Shown one piece after another: positions 1-8,155 of a DNA stretch of 64,000 bases. Origin of the DNA: Blastocatellia bacterium (GTDB lineage Bacteria > Acidobacteriota > Blastocatellia > Chloracidobacteriales > JADJPF01); contig JADJPF010000020.1 in assembly GCA_016713405.1 (NCBI GenBank), forward strand, positions 558,001 through 622,000, read 5' to 3'. A program made the translations under genes and the position numbers. The notes under the pieces were generated by a model. It ran no database searches. It had not been told where the DNA came from and worked only from the letters and a program-made list of their open reading frames with translations. Positions within the stretch are counted from its first letter, which is position 1; every line of letters begins with the position of its first letter.

Positions 1-475
1 CGGTTGAAACTACGATGGATGTTAGATCTTCTGGTACGTTTTGCAACATTGATAAAGATTTTCCTACTAAATCATTAATTGCACGGTGTAGGGCTTCAGT
101 TTCTGTTGAAGACTCTTTTAAGTCGGCTAATGGCTCAACTGTACCTAATAAATAGTTATTATCTGTTATATCAACACTATTTATTTTTACTCGCCCAATT
201 CCTTGAACAATTAATTGTAGATTATTTTCATTCATACGAATTGAGCGTTTAATTACTGCTAATGTGCCAATATTATATAGATCATTTTGGCTTGGTTCTT
301 CAGTTGCCACCTCCTTTTGTGTCACCAAAACAACTAGCTTTTCTTCTGTATTAGTAGCCGCTTCAGCCGCAGCTAGTGAGCGAGTTCGTCCAACAGAAAG
401 TGGCAACACCATATAGGGAAATACTACTGTATTTTTTAAAGAAATTATTGGGTATTGAGTAGTAGACAAATTCAT
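1..475 (-). CDS. lon: Lon protease, N-terminal part (truncated by window edge)
   Basis: ATP-dependent cytoplasmic protease that degrades misfolded and regulatory proteins. About 158 codons are visible from an ATG at 473-475. An AGGAGG ribosome site lies a few bases upstream, which fixes the start. The N-terminus reads YPIISLKNTVVFPYMVLPLSVG, the typical opening of the Lon substrate-binding (LAN) domain, and continues with the motif around NNLQLIVQGIGRVKI. The AAA+ and Ser-Lys protease domains lie outside the window, so a stand-alone LAN-domain protein cannot be excluded. The gene is divergent from hsp20-hsp20-clpB and shares an intergenic regulatory region with it, which fits heat-shock control. 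Confidence 0.85.
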   Translation of the reverse strand, partial: MNLSTTQYPIISLKNTVVFPYMVLPLSVGRTRSLAAAEAATNTEEKLVVLVTQKEVATEEPSQNDLYNIGTLAVIKRSIRMNENNLQLIVQGIGRVKINSVDITDNNYLLGTVEPLADLKESSTETEALHRAINDLVGKSLSMLQNVPEDLTSIVVST

Positions 476-566
476 AGTTTTAACCTCCTGAACACTATCT
501 CTTCTTTAGTTAGTGCTGTTTGTCCTTCTATTGGTGTGCCATCACCGCCGGAAGTTTGTTAAAGAA

Positions 567-587
567 GTTGAGTGTTTAATTATCAAG
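567..587 (-). promoter_or_regulatory. HAIR-like operator (HspR site) on the lon promoter
   Basis: Read on the minus strand this is CTTGATA, seven bases, ACTCAAC. The HspR-associated inverted repeat consensus is CTTGAGT-N7-ACTCAAG, so the two halves match 5/7 and 6/7. The left half contains a possible -35 (TTGATA, 581-586); 17 bases on is a weak -10, TTTAAC (558-563). It matches the site at 671-691 at 18 of 21 positions. No hspR gene is in the window. Confidence 0.7.
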
Positions 588-670
588 TATTTTGCGTGAC
601 TGAATGAATCTTACAGAAAGCATTTTAATTTGTCCAAGGAAAATTTCTAAAAATTTCCTGGAAAAATATG

Positions 671-691
671 CTTGACAAGTTAACACTCAAC
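671..691 (+). promoter_or_regulatory. HAIR-like operator (HspR site) on the hsp20 promoter
   Basis: CTTGACA, seven bases, ACTCAAC: 5/7 and 6/7 matches to the HAIR half-sites CTTGAGT and ACTCAAG, with exact N7 spacing. The left half contains the -35 hexamer of the hsp20 promoter, so a bound repressor would block RNA polymerase. Its partner on the lon side (567-587) has the same placement relative to its own gene. Confidence 0.75.
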
Positions 692-700
692 TTTTATGAT
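672..700 (+). promoter_or_regulatory. Sigma-70 promoter of the hsp20-hsp20-clpB operon
   Basis: A consensus -35 TTGACA (672-677), a 17-base spacer and a -10 TATGAT (695-700). The first gene starts 59 bases after the -10. The spacer contains the right half of the HAIR-like operator. Confidence 0.8.
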
Positions 701-759
701 GCAAACACAATCAAGTTAAATTAATACTTAATCATCGATAAAAATTTTTGGAGGTAATT

Positions 760-1194
760 ATGACCAAACCAGTAGCTGCAAAAAGTCTTGCTAACTTAGA
801 AAAACAATTAAATTCTTTATTTAACCCAGCCGCTTTTTCTGTAAGTGCTGAGGACTTAGGTTTTGCAGGTCACGGGCCAGCAATAGATATTTGTGAAGAT
901 GACAACAATCTATATCTAATTGCAGATTTGCCAGGCTTTCGCTCAGAAAATGTTCAAATCCGCTATGAAAACCGCACTTTAACGGTTTCTGGTGAGAAGG
1001 TACACGAAGAGTTACCTAATGTGCGCTATCACCGTACAGAAAGCTTTTCTGGACGTTTTCAACGCTCGTTTTCACTTCCATTAGATATAGATATAGAAAA
1101 GATAGGTGCTGAACTAAAAAACGGGTTGTTAACTATTACGTTACCAAAACAAGAAGTACATAAACCAAGACAAATTACCGTAAAAGTAAATTAG
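760..1194 (+). CDS. Small heat shock protein, Hsp20/alpha-crystallin family
   Basis: ATP-independent holdase chaperone that binds unfolding proteins in the cytoplasm and passes them to ClpB/DnaK. The 144-residue length is usual. The alpha-crystallin domain covers roughly residues 40-142, starting at AIDICEDDNNLYLIADLPG and ending with the signature GLLTITLPK. An ATG at 760 is preferred over an upstream in-frame TTG at 748, because GGAGG at 750-754 sits just ahead of 760. First gene of an hsp20-hsp20-clpB operon under a HAIR-like operator. It is related to, but clearly different from, the next gene. Confidence 0.93.
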   Translation: MTKPVAAKSLANLEKQLNSLFNPAAFSVSAEDLGFAGHGPAIDICEDDNNLYLIADLPGFRSENVQIRYENRTLTVSGEKVHEELPNVRYHRTESFSGRFQRSFSLPLDIDIEKIGAELKNGLLTITLPKQEVHKPRQITVKVN

Positions 1195-1240
1195 TTAGTA
1201 AAAATCTTAAATAAAGGAAATTAATTTTGGAGGCAAGATT

Positions 1241-1687
1241 ATGAAAAATAATAAATCATTTACCAATCCTTATAGAGCAATGAGCGATTTAGGGCAACTG
1301 CAAAAGTTTTACCAAGAATTTTTTGGTATACCAACACGCACTAATAACAGTACAACAGAAGAATGGTCGCCAGTAGTTGATATTTATGAGACAAAAGATG
1401 AATTAGTCTTAGAAAGTCAATTGCCTGGTATGAGTGAAGCAGACTTTAAGCTTAGTGCAGAAAACAATATTTTAACATTAACAGGTGAACGCAAATTTGT
1501 TGATCAACCCAAATATAAACTTCATCGTCAAGAACGCCCTCAAGGGACATTTGAGCGTAGTTTTACTGTACCTAGCACATTTGATTTAGGAAAAGTTTCA
1601 GCTAGTTATAAAGAAGGTATCTTAAAAGTAAGTGTACCTAAAAGAGTAGAAGCAAAACCACGTCAGATTGAAGTAAAAATAGTTTAA
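1241..1687 (+). CDS. Small heat shock protein, Hsp20/alpha-crystallin family (second copy)
   Basis: A second holdase chaperone, 148 residues. The alpha-crystallin domain runs from about residue 43 (WSPVVDIYETKDELVLESQLPG) to the end, with the conserved GILKVSVPK near the C-terminus. A GGAGG ribosome site at 1229-1233 precedes the ATG. It lies 46 bases after the first hsp20, and a 12-bp perfect hairpin separates it from clpB. The paralogues differ in their N-terminal arms, the part of this family that usually sets oligomer size and client binding, so they may have distinct roles or form mixed oligomers (inference). Confidence 0.93.
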   Translation: MKNNKSFTNPYRAMSDLGQLQKFYQEFFGIPTRTNNSTTEEWSPVVDIYETKDELVLESQLPGMSEADFKLSAENNILTLTGERKFVDQPKYKLHRQERPQGTFERSFTVPSTFDLGKVSASYKEGILKVSVPKRVEAKPRQIEVKIV

Positions 1688-1701
1688 TAAAGTTTAACAA
1701 A

Positions 1702-1731
1702 CATAGGGTTAATCCTTAGATTAACCCTATG
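1702..1731 (+). repeat. Perfect 12-bp hairpin between hsp20 and clpB
   Basis: CATAGGGTTAAT, a 6-base loop, then ATTAACCCTATG. No U-tract follows, so it is not a standard terminator. The stem ends two bases before the GAGGTG ribosome site of clpB, so it could act as an mRNA processing or stability element, or affect clpB translation. Confidence 0.75.
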
Positions 1732-1745
1732 AGTGAGGTGATGTT

Positions 1746-4403
1746 ATGGATATAAATAAAATGACACAAAAAGCACAAGCAGCTATTTTGGCTGCTCGCA
1801 CAATTGCAACCAAAAATGCCAATCCAGAAGTTGATGTTGAGCATTTGCTCTTAGCTCTTTTAGAACAAGAAAACGGTCTTGCTCCAGCTATTTTAGAAAA
1901 AGCAGGAATTGCATCAGACATTGTTCGTAACCACCTCGCAAAAGAAGTTGACAAGTTGCCAAAAGTAAGTGGTGGTAGCGTTAGCTTAGAGCAAATGTAT
2001 ATTACTCAGCGATTAAATAAAGTTTTTGTTGTAGCTGAGGATGAAGCTAAAAGACTTAAGGATGAGTATATTTCCGTAGAACATTTTCTTTTAGCAATTG
2101 TTAAAGAAGGAAAACGACATCCAGCAGGCAAGTTACTCCATGAAATGGGTTTAAGTGAAGACCGTTTAATGAAAACTTTGCAAGAAGTACGTGGTAAACA
2201 ACGGGTGACATCTCAAAATCCAGAAGAAACCTATCAATCATTAGAAAAATATGGACGAGATCTTACAAAACTAGCTCGTCAAGGCAAAATTGACCCAGTA
2301 ATTGGGCGAGATGATGAGATCCGTCGAGTTATTCAAGTCCTGTCCAGGCGTACTAAAAATAATCCTGTCTTAATTGGTGAGCCAGGCGTAGGTAAAACCG
2401 CTATTGTAGAAGGTTTAGCAACAAGAATTATTCGCGGTGATGTGCCAGAAGGCTTAAAAGATAAACTAATTGTTGCCCTAGATATGGGTGCTTTAATTGC
2501 TGGTGCTAAATATCGAGGTGAGTTTGAAGAACGCTTAAAGGCGGTTTTAACGGAAGTTTCAGAATCTCAGGGGAAAATCATTCTTTTTATTGATGAACTC
2601 CACACAATTGTAGGTGCAGGAAAAACAGAAGGCGCGATGGACGCAGGCAATTTATTAAAACCAATGCTAGCACGTGGTGAACTACATTGTATTGGTGCTA
2701 CTACCTTAGATGAATATCGTAAATATGTTGAAAAGGATGCAGCACTTGAACGACGTTTTCAACCAGTGCTAGTTAATGAACCTACAGTAGAAGACACTAT
2801 CTCTATACTTCGAGGCTTAAAAGAACGCTATGAAGTCCATCATGGAACTAGAATTAAGGATTCTGCTTTAGTTTCGGCTGCTGTACTTTCACAACGCTAT
2901 ATTTCAGACCGATTTTTGCCCGACAAAGCAATTGACTTAGTAGATGAGGCCGCAGCACGTTTAAGAACCGAAATTGATTCAATGCCTCAAGAATTAGACG
3001 AAATCTTGCGCCGTGGAATGCAATTAGAAATTGAAAAAGAAGGTCTAAAACGAGAGACTGATAACCCATCAAAAGATAGGTTACAAAAATTAGAAAAAGA
3101 ATTGGCAGATCTTCGCGCTCAATCTGATTCCTTAAAAGCTCAATGGCAAGTTGAAAAGCAAGCTGTGTTAAGACTTCGCAAACTAAGAGAAGAAATTGAG
3201 CAAACCAAAATGGATATTGAACGAGCCGAGCGAGATTATGACTTAAATCGAGCAGCAGAACTTCGCTATGGTAAGCTTGCTACGCTAGAAAATAAGCTTA
3301 AGACAGAAGAAGAGCATTTATTTAAGAAGCAAGGTGTTAACCGGATGATTAAGGAAGAAGTGGACGAAGAAGACATTGCAGCAATTGTAAGTCGTTGGAC
3401 ACATATTCCTGTTAGCAAATTATTACAAGGTGAAATCGATAAGTTACTTAACCTTGATGAATGTTTGCATCATCGTGTAGTTGGTCAAGATGAGGCGGTT
3501 CAAGCTGTGTCAGATGCAATTGTCCGCGCTCGATCTGGGCTAAAAGATCCAAATCGTCCAATAGGCTCATTTATTTTCCTTGGCCCAACTGGTGTAGGGA
3601 AAACCGAACTTGCTCGCGCACTAGCAGAGTTTCTTTTTGATGATGAGCAAGCAATGGTTCGGCTGGACATGAGCGAATATATGGAAAAACATTCCGTTTC
3701 CCGCTTAATTGGCGCACCTCCTGGTTATGTTGGTTATGATGAAGGGGGCCAGTTGACGGAATCCGTTAGACGTAAGCCTTACTCAGTGATTTTATTTGAT
3801 GAAATTGAAAAGGCTCATCCAGATGTTTTTAATGTGCTATTGCAAATACTTGATGACGGACGTTTAACTGATGGTCAAGGTCGTATGGTTGACTTTAAGC
3901 ACACTGTAATAATTATGACATCTAACATAGGTAGCCAGCTAATTTTAGACTATAGCAGCAAGGGTAATGATGAAGCAGCTTATGAAAAAATGAAACGCGG
4001 TGTTTTAAGTGCAATGCGTGGAGCATTTAAGCCAGAATTTCTAAACCGTGTTGATGAAATAGTTGTTTTCCATGCTTTAGGCGTTGAACACTTAAAACAA
4101 ATAGTTGATATTCAAATTGCACGTCTTCAAAAACGGCTTGATGAAAGAAATATCAAACTTGCAATGACAGATGAAGCAAAGGAATTTTTGGTAAAAAGTG
4201 GCTATGAAGCTAGCTATGGTGCTAGACCTTTGAAACGAGCCATTCAACGAGAAATTGAAACACCTTTAGGGCGTGATCTCTTGCGCGGTAAGGTCAAAGA
4301 TAATCAAACGGTTGTAGTTAGTGTTGCAAATGAGGCCTTAAGTTTTATGGGTATATCTGAGGAAGCTTTCTTGTCTGGTAAACGGGGGGTTGCTACGGCA
4401 TAA
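1746..4403 (+). CDS. clpB: ATP-dependent disaggregase ClpB
   Basis: Hexameric AAA+ chaperone that pulls polypeptides out of aggregates with the DnaK system. 885 residues, close to the 855-870 usual for ClpB. Order: Clp N-domain repeats (1-145), AAA D1 with Walker A GEPGVGKT (211-218) and the conserved FIDELHTIVGAG, a coiled-coil middle domain rich in Glu/Lys/Arg (about 410-530) that separates ClpB from ClpA/C, then D2 with GPTGVGKT (613-620) and a ClpB-type C-terminal domain. GAGGTG lies upstream of the ATG. A terminator follows directly, so it closes the heat-shock operon. Confidence 0.98.
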   Translation: MDINKMTQKAQAAILAARTIATKNANPEVDVEHLLLALLEQENGLAPAILEKAGIASDIVRNHLAKEVDKLPKVSGGSVSLEQMYITQRLNKVFVVAEDEAKRLKDEYISVEHFLLAIVKEGKRHPAGKLLHEMGLSEDRLMKTLQEVRGKQRVTSQNPEETYQSLEKYGRDLTKLARQGKIDPVIGRDDEIRRVIQVLSRRTKNNPVLIGEPGVGKTAIVEGLATRIIRGDVPEGLKDKLIVALDMGALIAGAKYRGEFEERLKAVLTEVSESQGKIILFIDELHTIVGAGKTEGAMDAGNLLKPMLARGELHCIGATTLDEYRKYVEKDAALERRFQPVLVNEPTVEDTISILRGLKERYEVHHGTRIKDSALVSAAVLSQRYISDRFLPDKAIDLVDEAAARLRTEIDSMPQELDEILRRGMQLEIEKEGLKRETDNPSKDRLQKLEKELADLRAQSDSLKAQWQVEKQAVLRLRKLREEIEQTKMDIERAERDYDLNRAAELRYGKLATLENKLKTEEEHLFKKQGVNRMIKEEVDEEDIAAIVSRWTHIPVSKLLQGEIDKLLNLDECLHHRVVGQDEAVQAVSDAIVRARSGLKDPNRPIGSFIFLGPTGVGKTELARALAEFLFDDEQAMVRLDMSEYMEKHSVSRLIGAPPGYVGYDEGGQLTESVRRKPYSVILFDEIEKAHPDVFNVLLQILDDGRLTDGQGRMVDFKHTVIIMTSNIGSQLILDYSSKGNDEAAYEKMKRGVLSAMRGAFKPEFLNRVDEIVVFHALGVEHLKQIVDIQIARLQKRLDERNIKLAMTDEAKEFLVKSGYEASYGARPLKRAIQREIETPLGRDLLRGKVKDNQTVVVSVANEALSFMGISEEAFLSGKRGVATA

Positions 4404-4423
4404 AAGCGCTTAAAAAAAGTGAG

Positions 4424-4458
4424 AAAGGCTAGCTTGATTTAATGGGCTAGCCTTTTTT
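4424..4458 (+). terminator. Rho-independent terminator after clpB
   Basis: Stem AAAGGCTAGC (4424-4433) pairs with GCTAGCCTTT (4446-4455) and runs into a T-tract. It lies 20 bases after the clpB stop. Confidence 0.9.
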
Positions 4459-4538
4459 GTATTTCCTGCCAACTTAATTTTTATCCTACTCACTTGTAAC
4501 TTAAACTACCTATTTCACTAACAAACTAGGAATAACTG

Positions 4539-5147
4539 ATGATCACAATAATAGACTATGGCGCAGGAAATTTACGTAGTGTAGAAAAAGCTTTTGCTGC
4601 TGTTGGTGTTGAGACAGAAATAGCTAGCAATAAAGATTTGTTGATGCAGGCTAAAGCACTAGTTCTACCTGGTGTTGGTGCATTTGGTGAAGCAATGGAT
4701 TGTTTGCGAGCAAAGGAATTTGACCAAATAATTTTAAGTGCTGCTAAGATGGGTAAACCTATTTTAGGTGTTTGTCTAGGCTATCAACTATTATTTGAAG
4801 AAAGTGAAGAGTTTGGACTACATAAAGGATTAGGTTTATTGCCTGGGCGAGTAGTTCGCTTTCCAAAAAATGATTTGCATGTGCCGCATGTTGGTTGGAA
4901 TCAAGTACATAAACATCAAGATCACCCAATTTTATTTAATATTGCTAATAATAGTTTTTTTTATTTTGTACATTCTTTTTATGTTGAGCCTAGTGTAAAT
5001 AGTGATGTAATTGGGCTAACTGATTATGGAGTAAACTTTTGTGCTATTGCTGGGCGGGGTAATGTTGTTGGCGTGCAATTTCACCCAGAGAAAAGCCAAC
5101 AAGCAGGGCTAACTTTATTAAAAAATTTTTATTCACAATTAAAATAA
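4539..5147 (+). CDS. hisH: Imidazole glycerol phosphate synthase, glutaminase subunit HisH
   Basis: Class I glutamine amidotransferase that supplies ammonia to HisF in histidine (and AICAR) synthesis. 202 residues, the normal length. It opens with IIDYGAGNLRSV. The nucleophile is Cys79 in GVCLGYQLLFEES, and the catalytic His182 and Glu184 are in QFHPEKS. PHVGWNQ and YFVHSFY are family blocks. No other his gene is nearby, so the pathway must be scattered in this genome; hisF and hisA are expected elsewhere. It stands alone between the clpB terminator and a repeat-like non-coding stretch. Confidence 0.96.
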   Translation: MITIIDYGAGNLRSVEKAFAAVGVETEIASNKDLLMQAKALVLPGVGAFGEAMDCLRAKEFDQIILSAAKMGKPILGVCLGYQLLFEESEEFGLHKGLGLLPGRVVRFPKNDLHVPHVGWNQVHKHQDHPILFNIANNSFFYFVHSFYVEPSVNSDVIGLTDYGVNFCAIAGRGNVVGVQFHPEKSQQAGLTLLKNFYSQLK

Positions 5148-5244
5148 AAGATAGGTAATAAACAGTAAGTTCTGTCTTTTAAGCTCCCTAATAAAGAGTC
5201 CATAAAATTCCTGTCATATATTTTAATCAGGTTATGTTAAATCA

Positions 5245-5296
5245 TACGTAGGGTTTCAACCCTATGCTACATATCTTTCGCCCCGTTGGGGCTTTA
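5245..5296. repeat. REP-like double palindrome
   Basis: Two short GC-rich palindromes about 15 bases apart stand out in AT-rich non-coding DNA: AGGGTTTCAACCCT (5250-5263) and GCCCCGTTGGGGC (5280-5292). The layout resembles REP/BIME elements. I see no second copy and no RAYT transposase in the window. The rest of 5148-5438 holds nothing recognisable. Confidence 0.45.
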
Positions 5297-5438
5297 AGAA
5301 ATAAAAACATCAGAAAACTTTGTTTACGCTGTATTTAGCTTATGGAAAAAATAAAGCTTAGCTAAAATCTAACACTTTTATTTGTGATTATCAGATTTAT
5401 CTTAATGAACTATCTTCAATAAAATTAACTAGCAGATA

Positions 5439-6014
5439 TTAGTTAAAAATAATATCTTGATAAATTTCACGTAAAGCTAAAGTAAAGTCAATTGAAGAAA
5501 GGTAAATAGAGCTTTCTAGTCCATTAATTTGACTTGATTGCCAAGTATTATCTTCAGATTTAACATAATGAATAATGCTAGCATTACTTTGTTCAACTAA
5601 TAGATATTCTCTAAAGCTTTCAATTGATTGATATAATGTAAACTTAGCACCTTTATCATAAAACTGGCTAGTTGGGGAAAGAACTTCTGCTATTAATAAT
5701 GGATTTACCAAAGTTGCAATTCCGCCAATAGTCTCAAACTCTAAGTTTCCACAAGCAACTAAAAGATCAGCATAACGAAAAGGAGGTGCTAGAGGTACTT
5801 TGATGGCAACTTCCCCACTCATTGCACGGCAAGGGTGGTTTTGTAACTGAATTTTCAAACTGGTTAAAAGGTTGTCTGCTATTAAAGTATGATTTTGACT
5901 TCCGCCAAACATCAAAAAAATTTGCCCATTCCAATATTCATACTTTTCTTCTGAAGTCTTAACTAATTGAAAATATTCTTCTAAAGTGTAAAAAGGTTTT
6001 AGTTTTGCTGACAT
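5439..6014 (-). CDS. Uma2 family endonuclease (DUF820)
   Basis: 191 residues with the usual Uma2 layout: an N-terminal YTLEEYFQLV and KYEYWNGQI block, HTLIADNLLTSL, then RYADLLVACG and LLIAEVLSPTS, which carry the acidic residues of the PD-(D/E)XK nuclease fold, followed by KGAKFTLYQSIESFREYLLVEQ. The biological role of the family is poorly known; members are abundant in cyanobacteria and other multicellular or gliding lineages and are often multi-copy. It is a stand-alone gene on the minus strand. The family call is firm, the function is not. Confidence 0.85.
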   Translation of the reverse strand: MSAKLKPFYTLEEYFQLVKTSEEKYEYWNGQIFLMFGGSQNHTLIADNLLTSLKIQLQNHPCRAMSGEVAIKVPLAPPFRYADLLVACGNLEFETIGGIATLVNPLLIAEVLSPTSQFYDKGAKFTLYQSIESFREYLLVEQSNASIIHYVKSEDNTWQSSQINGLESSIYLSSIDFTLALREIYQDIIFN

Positions 6015-6087
6015 TATTTAACCTTAGATTTTATTTAATATATTTTTAGAAAGTATAGCAGCCAGAGGAATTTAAGATAATTACTAT

Positions 6088-7000
6088 TTAAGAATTTATG
6101 GTAACTTCTTTGTTTTCTCTGTTTAGCTCACGGAAGAAATATAGCCCAACTAAAGCAGGCACCAAAGAATTGATTATGTAGGCTAGAAATGTTGCATTAA
6201 AAGCTACTTCTTTAGCAATAGTAAATAAAGCAAATAATGCTACTGACGTGCTTTCACGTACTCGTAAACCACTAATTGTAATAGGAATTAGATTAGTTAA
6301 CATTACTAGAGGATAAACAAAAACGACAGCTTTTAGATTATCTACACCTAAAGCGCGAACTAGAACATATAGAGAAATTACATCTAATAAATTAAGTAGG
6401 ATTGTTAGAGAAAGATTAATTGCAAGTGCGGTTAGAGTAAGGCGTTTTAGCCCAATAGATGCAGCACTAGTGATTTCTTGGAGTTTTTTTAGTGGAATTA
6501 ATTTTGCACCTAGTTGTAAAAAAATCTAACTTAAAAATTCCAATTAATAAGAAAATATTAGCAATTAGCAATAATGGTAAAGTATTTGTACCAAAAAAAA
6601 CGGTTATTCCGATTGTGCCAAAAAATAGAACTACTGAAAGATCTAAAAAGCGATCAATTAAAACTAGTCCGCTAGCCTCGGCACGTTGTCCGTTTTTAAG
6701 AAACGCTACACGGCTTAAATCTCCTACTCTAGCCGGGGTTACTAGCGCAAAAGACATTCCACCTAAAAGTGAGGCAAATGTTTGTTGATAGTTAGCTTCT
6801 CCTAAACCTTTTTTTACTAGCAAATGCCAATTAAACCAACGAATTAGCAACATTAACATACTTAAAAAAGCTGCTAGTAACATCCACTCTAGTTTTACCT
6901 TTGCAAAAGCAGCAACTAGAGTTTGAATGTTAATTTGAGTAAATAATAATGCTAGTATTGCTAAAGTTAAGAGTAGTTTAATTGCGCGTTTAGCTGTCAC
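6088..7000 (-). CDS. Lysylphosphatidylglycerol synthase-like (UPF0104) membrane protein, frameshifted
   Basis: Polytopic inner-membrane protein of the LPG_synthase_TM family, whose members include flippases and lipid or glycan export partners. The first reading frame (7000 to about 6520) shows several hydrophobic helices and the family block ALVTPARVGDLSRVAFL. A T7 run on the coding strand (A7 at 6518-6524) shifts the frame. Dropping one T lets it continue as LQLGAKLIPLKKLQEI through four more hydrophobic segments to the stop at 6088, giving about 304 residues. It is the last gene of the GT39-deacetylase-GT2 operon, 17 bases after GT2. A sequencing indel is likelier than real loss. Confidence 0.75.
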
Positions 7001-7016
7001 GTTTAGTTAGAACCTC

Positions 7017-8057
7017 TTAAGCGCGTTCTTCTATATCAACAACAGGTAGTCTTTTACCGCGAATAACTTTATCAACTGTATAAATTGTTTGATTTTGTGA
7101 CTCAAAGTAAGTTCTAGCCAGTAGTTCAGCAATCAAACCTGTAGAAACTAGTTGAACACCTGTTAAAAACAGCATCATAGCCAAAATCATTAATGGGCCG
7201 TGTTCAATAAAAAGGTCTGTTGCAAAAAAGATTTTCTTAAAAAGTAGAAAAAAGCTTAAAAATCCTCCTCCAACCATACCTATTAAGCCTATTGGCCCAA
7301 AGAAATGTAGCGGACGAGTAACATATTTAAGTAAGAAACGAACCGTAAGCAAATCAAACATTACTCTAAATGTCCGAGAAATGCCATAATGAGATTTTCC
7401 ATTTTCCCGGTCAATATTTTTAATAGGGACTTCAACAATTCGCGCTCCATTCCAAGACGCTAGAGCAGGAATAAAGCGATGCAATTCACCATAAAGTTTT
7501 ACTCGTTTGATTGTTTCTTTGCGGTAAACCTTAAATGTAGTGCCAAAGTCATGCAACTTTACACCAGAGAGTTTTTCCATCATTAAATTAGCAATACGTG
7601 ATGGAATACGGCGAAGAATTAAATTATCTATTCGCTTTTTTCTCCAACCAGACACAAGATCATAGCCTTCATGTAGTTTTTCTACTAAATCAGGAATATC
7701 AGCCGGGTCATGCTGTAAATCGCCATCCATAGAGATAATTATTTCACCTTCAGCATAATGAAAACCTGCTGCTAAGGCAGGAGTTTGACCGTAATTGCGC
7801 TTTAATTTAATTACTGAAACTCGCTTATCACAAGATGCCAAGTCTTTAAGCAATCTATAAGTAGCGTCCCGACTATCATCATCTATAAAAACCATTTCAA
7901 ATGGTTCATAACGTCCTTCCATCACTTCTACAATACGTTTATAAAGTTCAGGAATACTGTCTTCTTCATTATGAAATGGGACTACTACAGAATAAGTAAT
8001 TAAGTTATCATCCTGTTTGGATGTGCTAAAAATAGATTTGCTTGCACTCTGACTCAT
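7017..8057 (-). CDS. Glycosyltransferase family 2, polyprenyl-phosphate sugar transferase type
   Basis: 346 residues. The GT-A domain (about 20-240) carries VVPFHNEEDSIPELYKRI, FIDDDSRDAT and the metal-binding DGDLQHDP. Two hydrophobic segments follow (about 250-330), as in ArnC, GtrB and FlmF2, which put a sugar on undecaprenyl phosphate at the cytoplasmic face. A GGAG site precedes the ATG. It lies third in an operon with a GT39 enzyme and a ChbG/YdjC deacetylase, the same three families as the Francisella FlmF2-NaxD-FlmK route. The sugar cannot be told from the sequence. Dolichol-phosphate-mannose-synthase-like function is the alternative. Confidence 0.88.
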   Translation of the reverse strand: MSQSASKSIFSTSKQDDNLITYSVVVPFHNEEDSIPELYKRIVEVMEGRYEPFEMVFIDDDSRDATYRLLKDLASCDKRVSVIKLKRNYGQTPALAAGFHYAEGEIIISMDGDLQHDPADIPDLVEKLHEGYDLVSGWRKKRIDNLILRRIPSRIANLMMEKLSGVKLHDFGTTFKVYRKETIKRVKLYGELHRFIPALASWNGARIVEVPIKNIDRENGKSHYGISRTFRVMFDLLTVRFLLKYVTRPLHFFGPIGLIGMVGGGFLSFFLLFKKIFFATDLFIEHGPLMILAMMLFLTGVQLVSTGLIAELLARTYFESQNQTIYTVDKVIRGKRLPVVDIEERA

Positions 8058-8155
8058 AAAATCTCTGCTCCTAATACATAAGGGGTTAGCCTTACGCTAA
8101 AGTTATGCCAAGTCTTTGGCTATTTAAGTTTTCGAGACGAAAATAAGCTATTTGC

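Noticed and set aside
634..661. Imperfect palindrome CCAAGG...CCTGG in the lon-hsp20 gap
   Set aside because: The arms need two bulges to pair, and it lies outside both promoters; no known regulator fits.
4539..5147. hisH as part of a histidine operon
   Set aside because: No other his gene flanks it; both sides are terminator or non-coding sequence.
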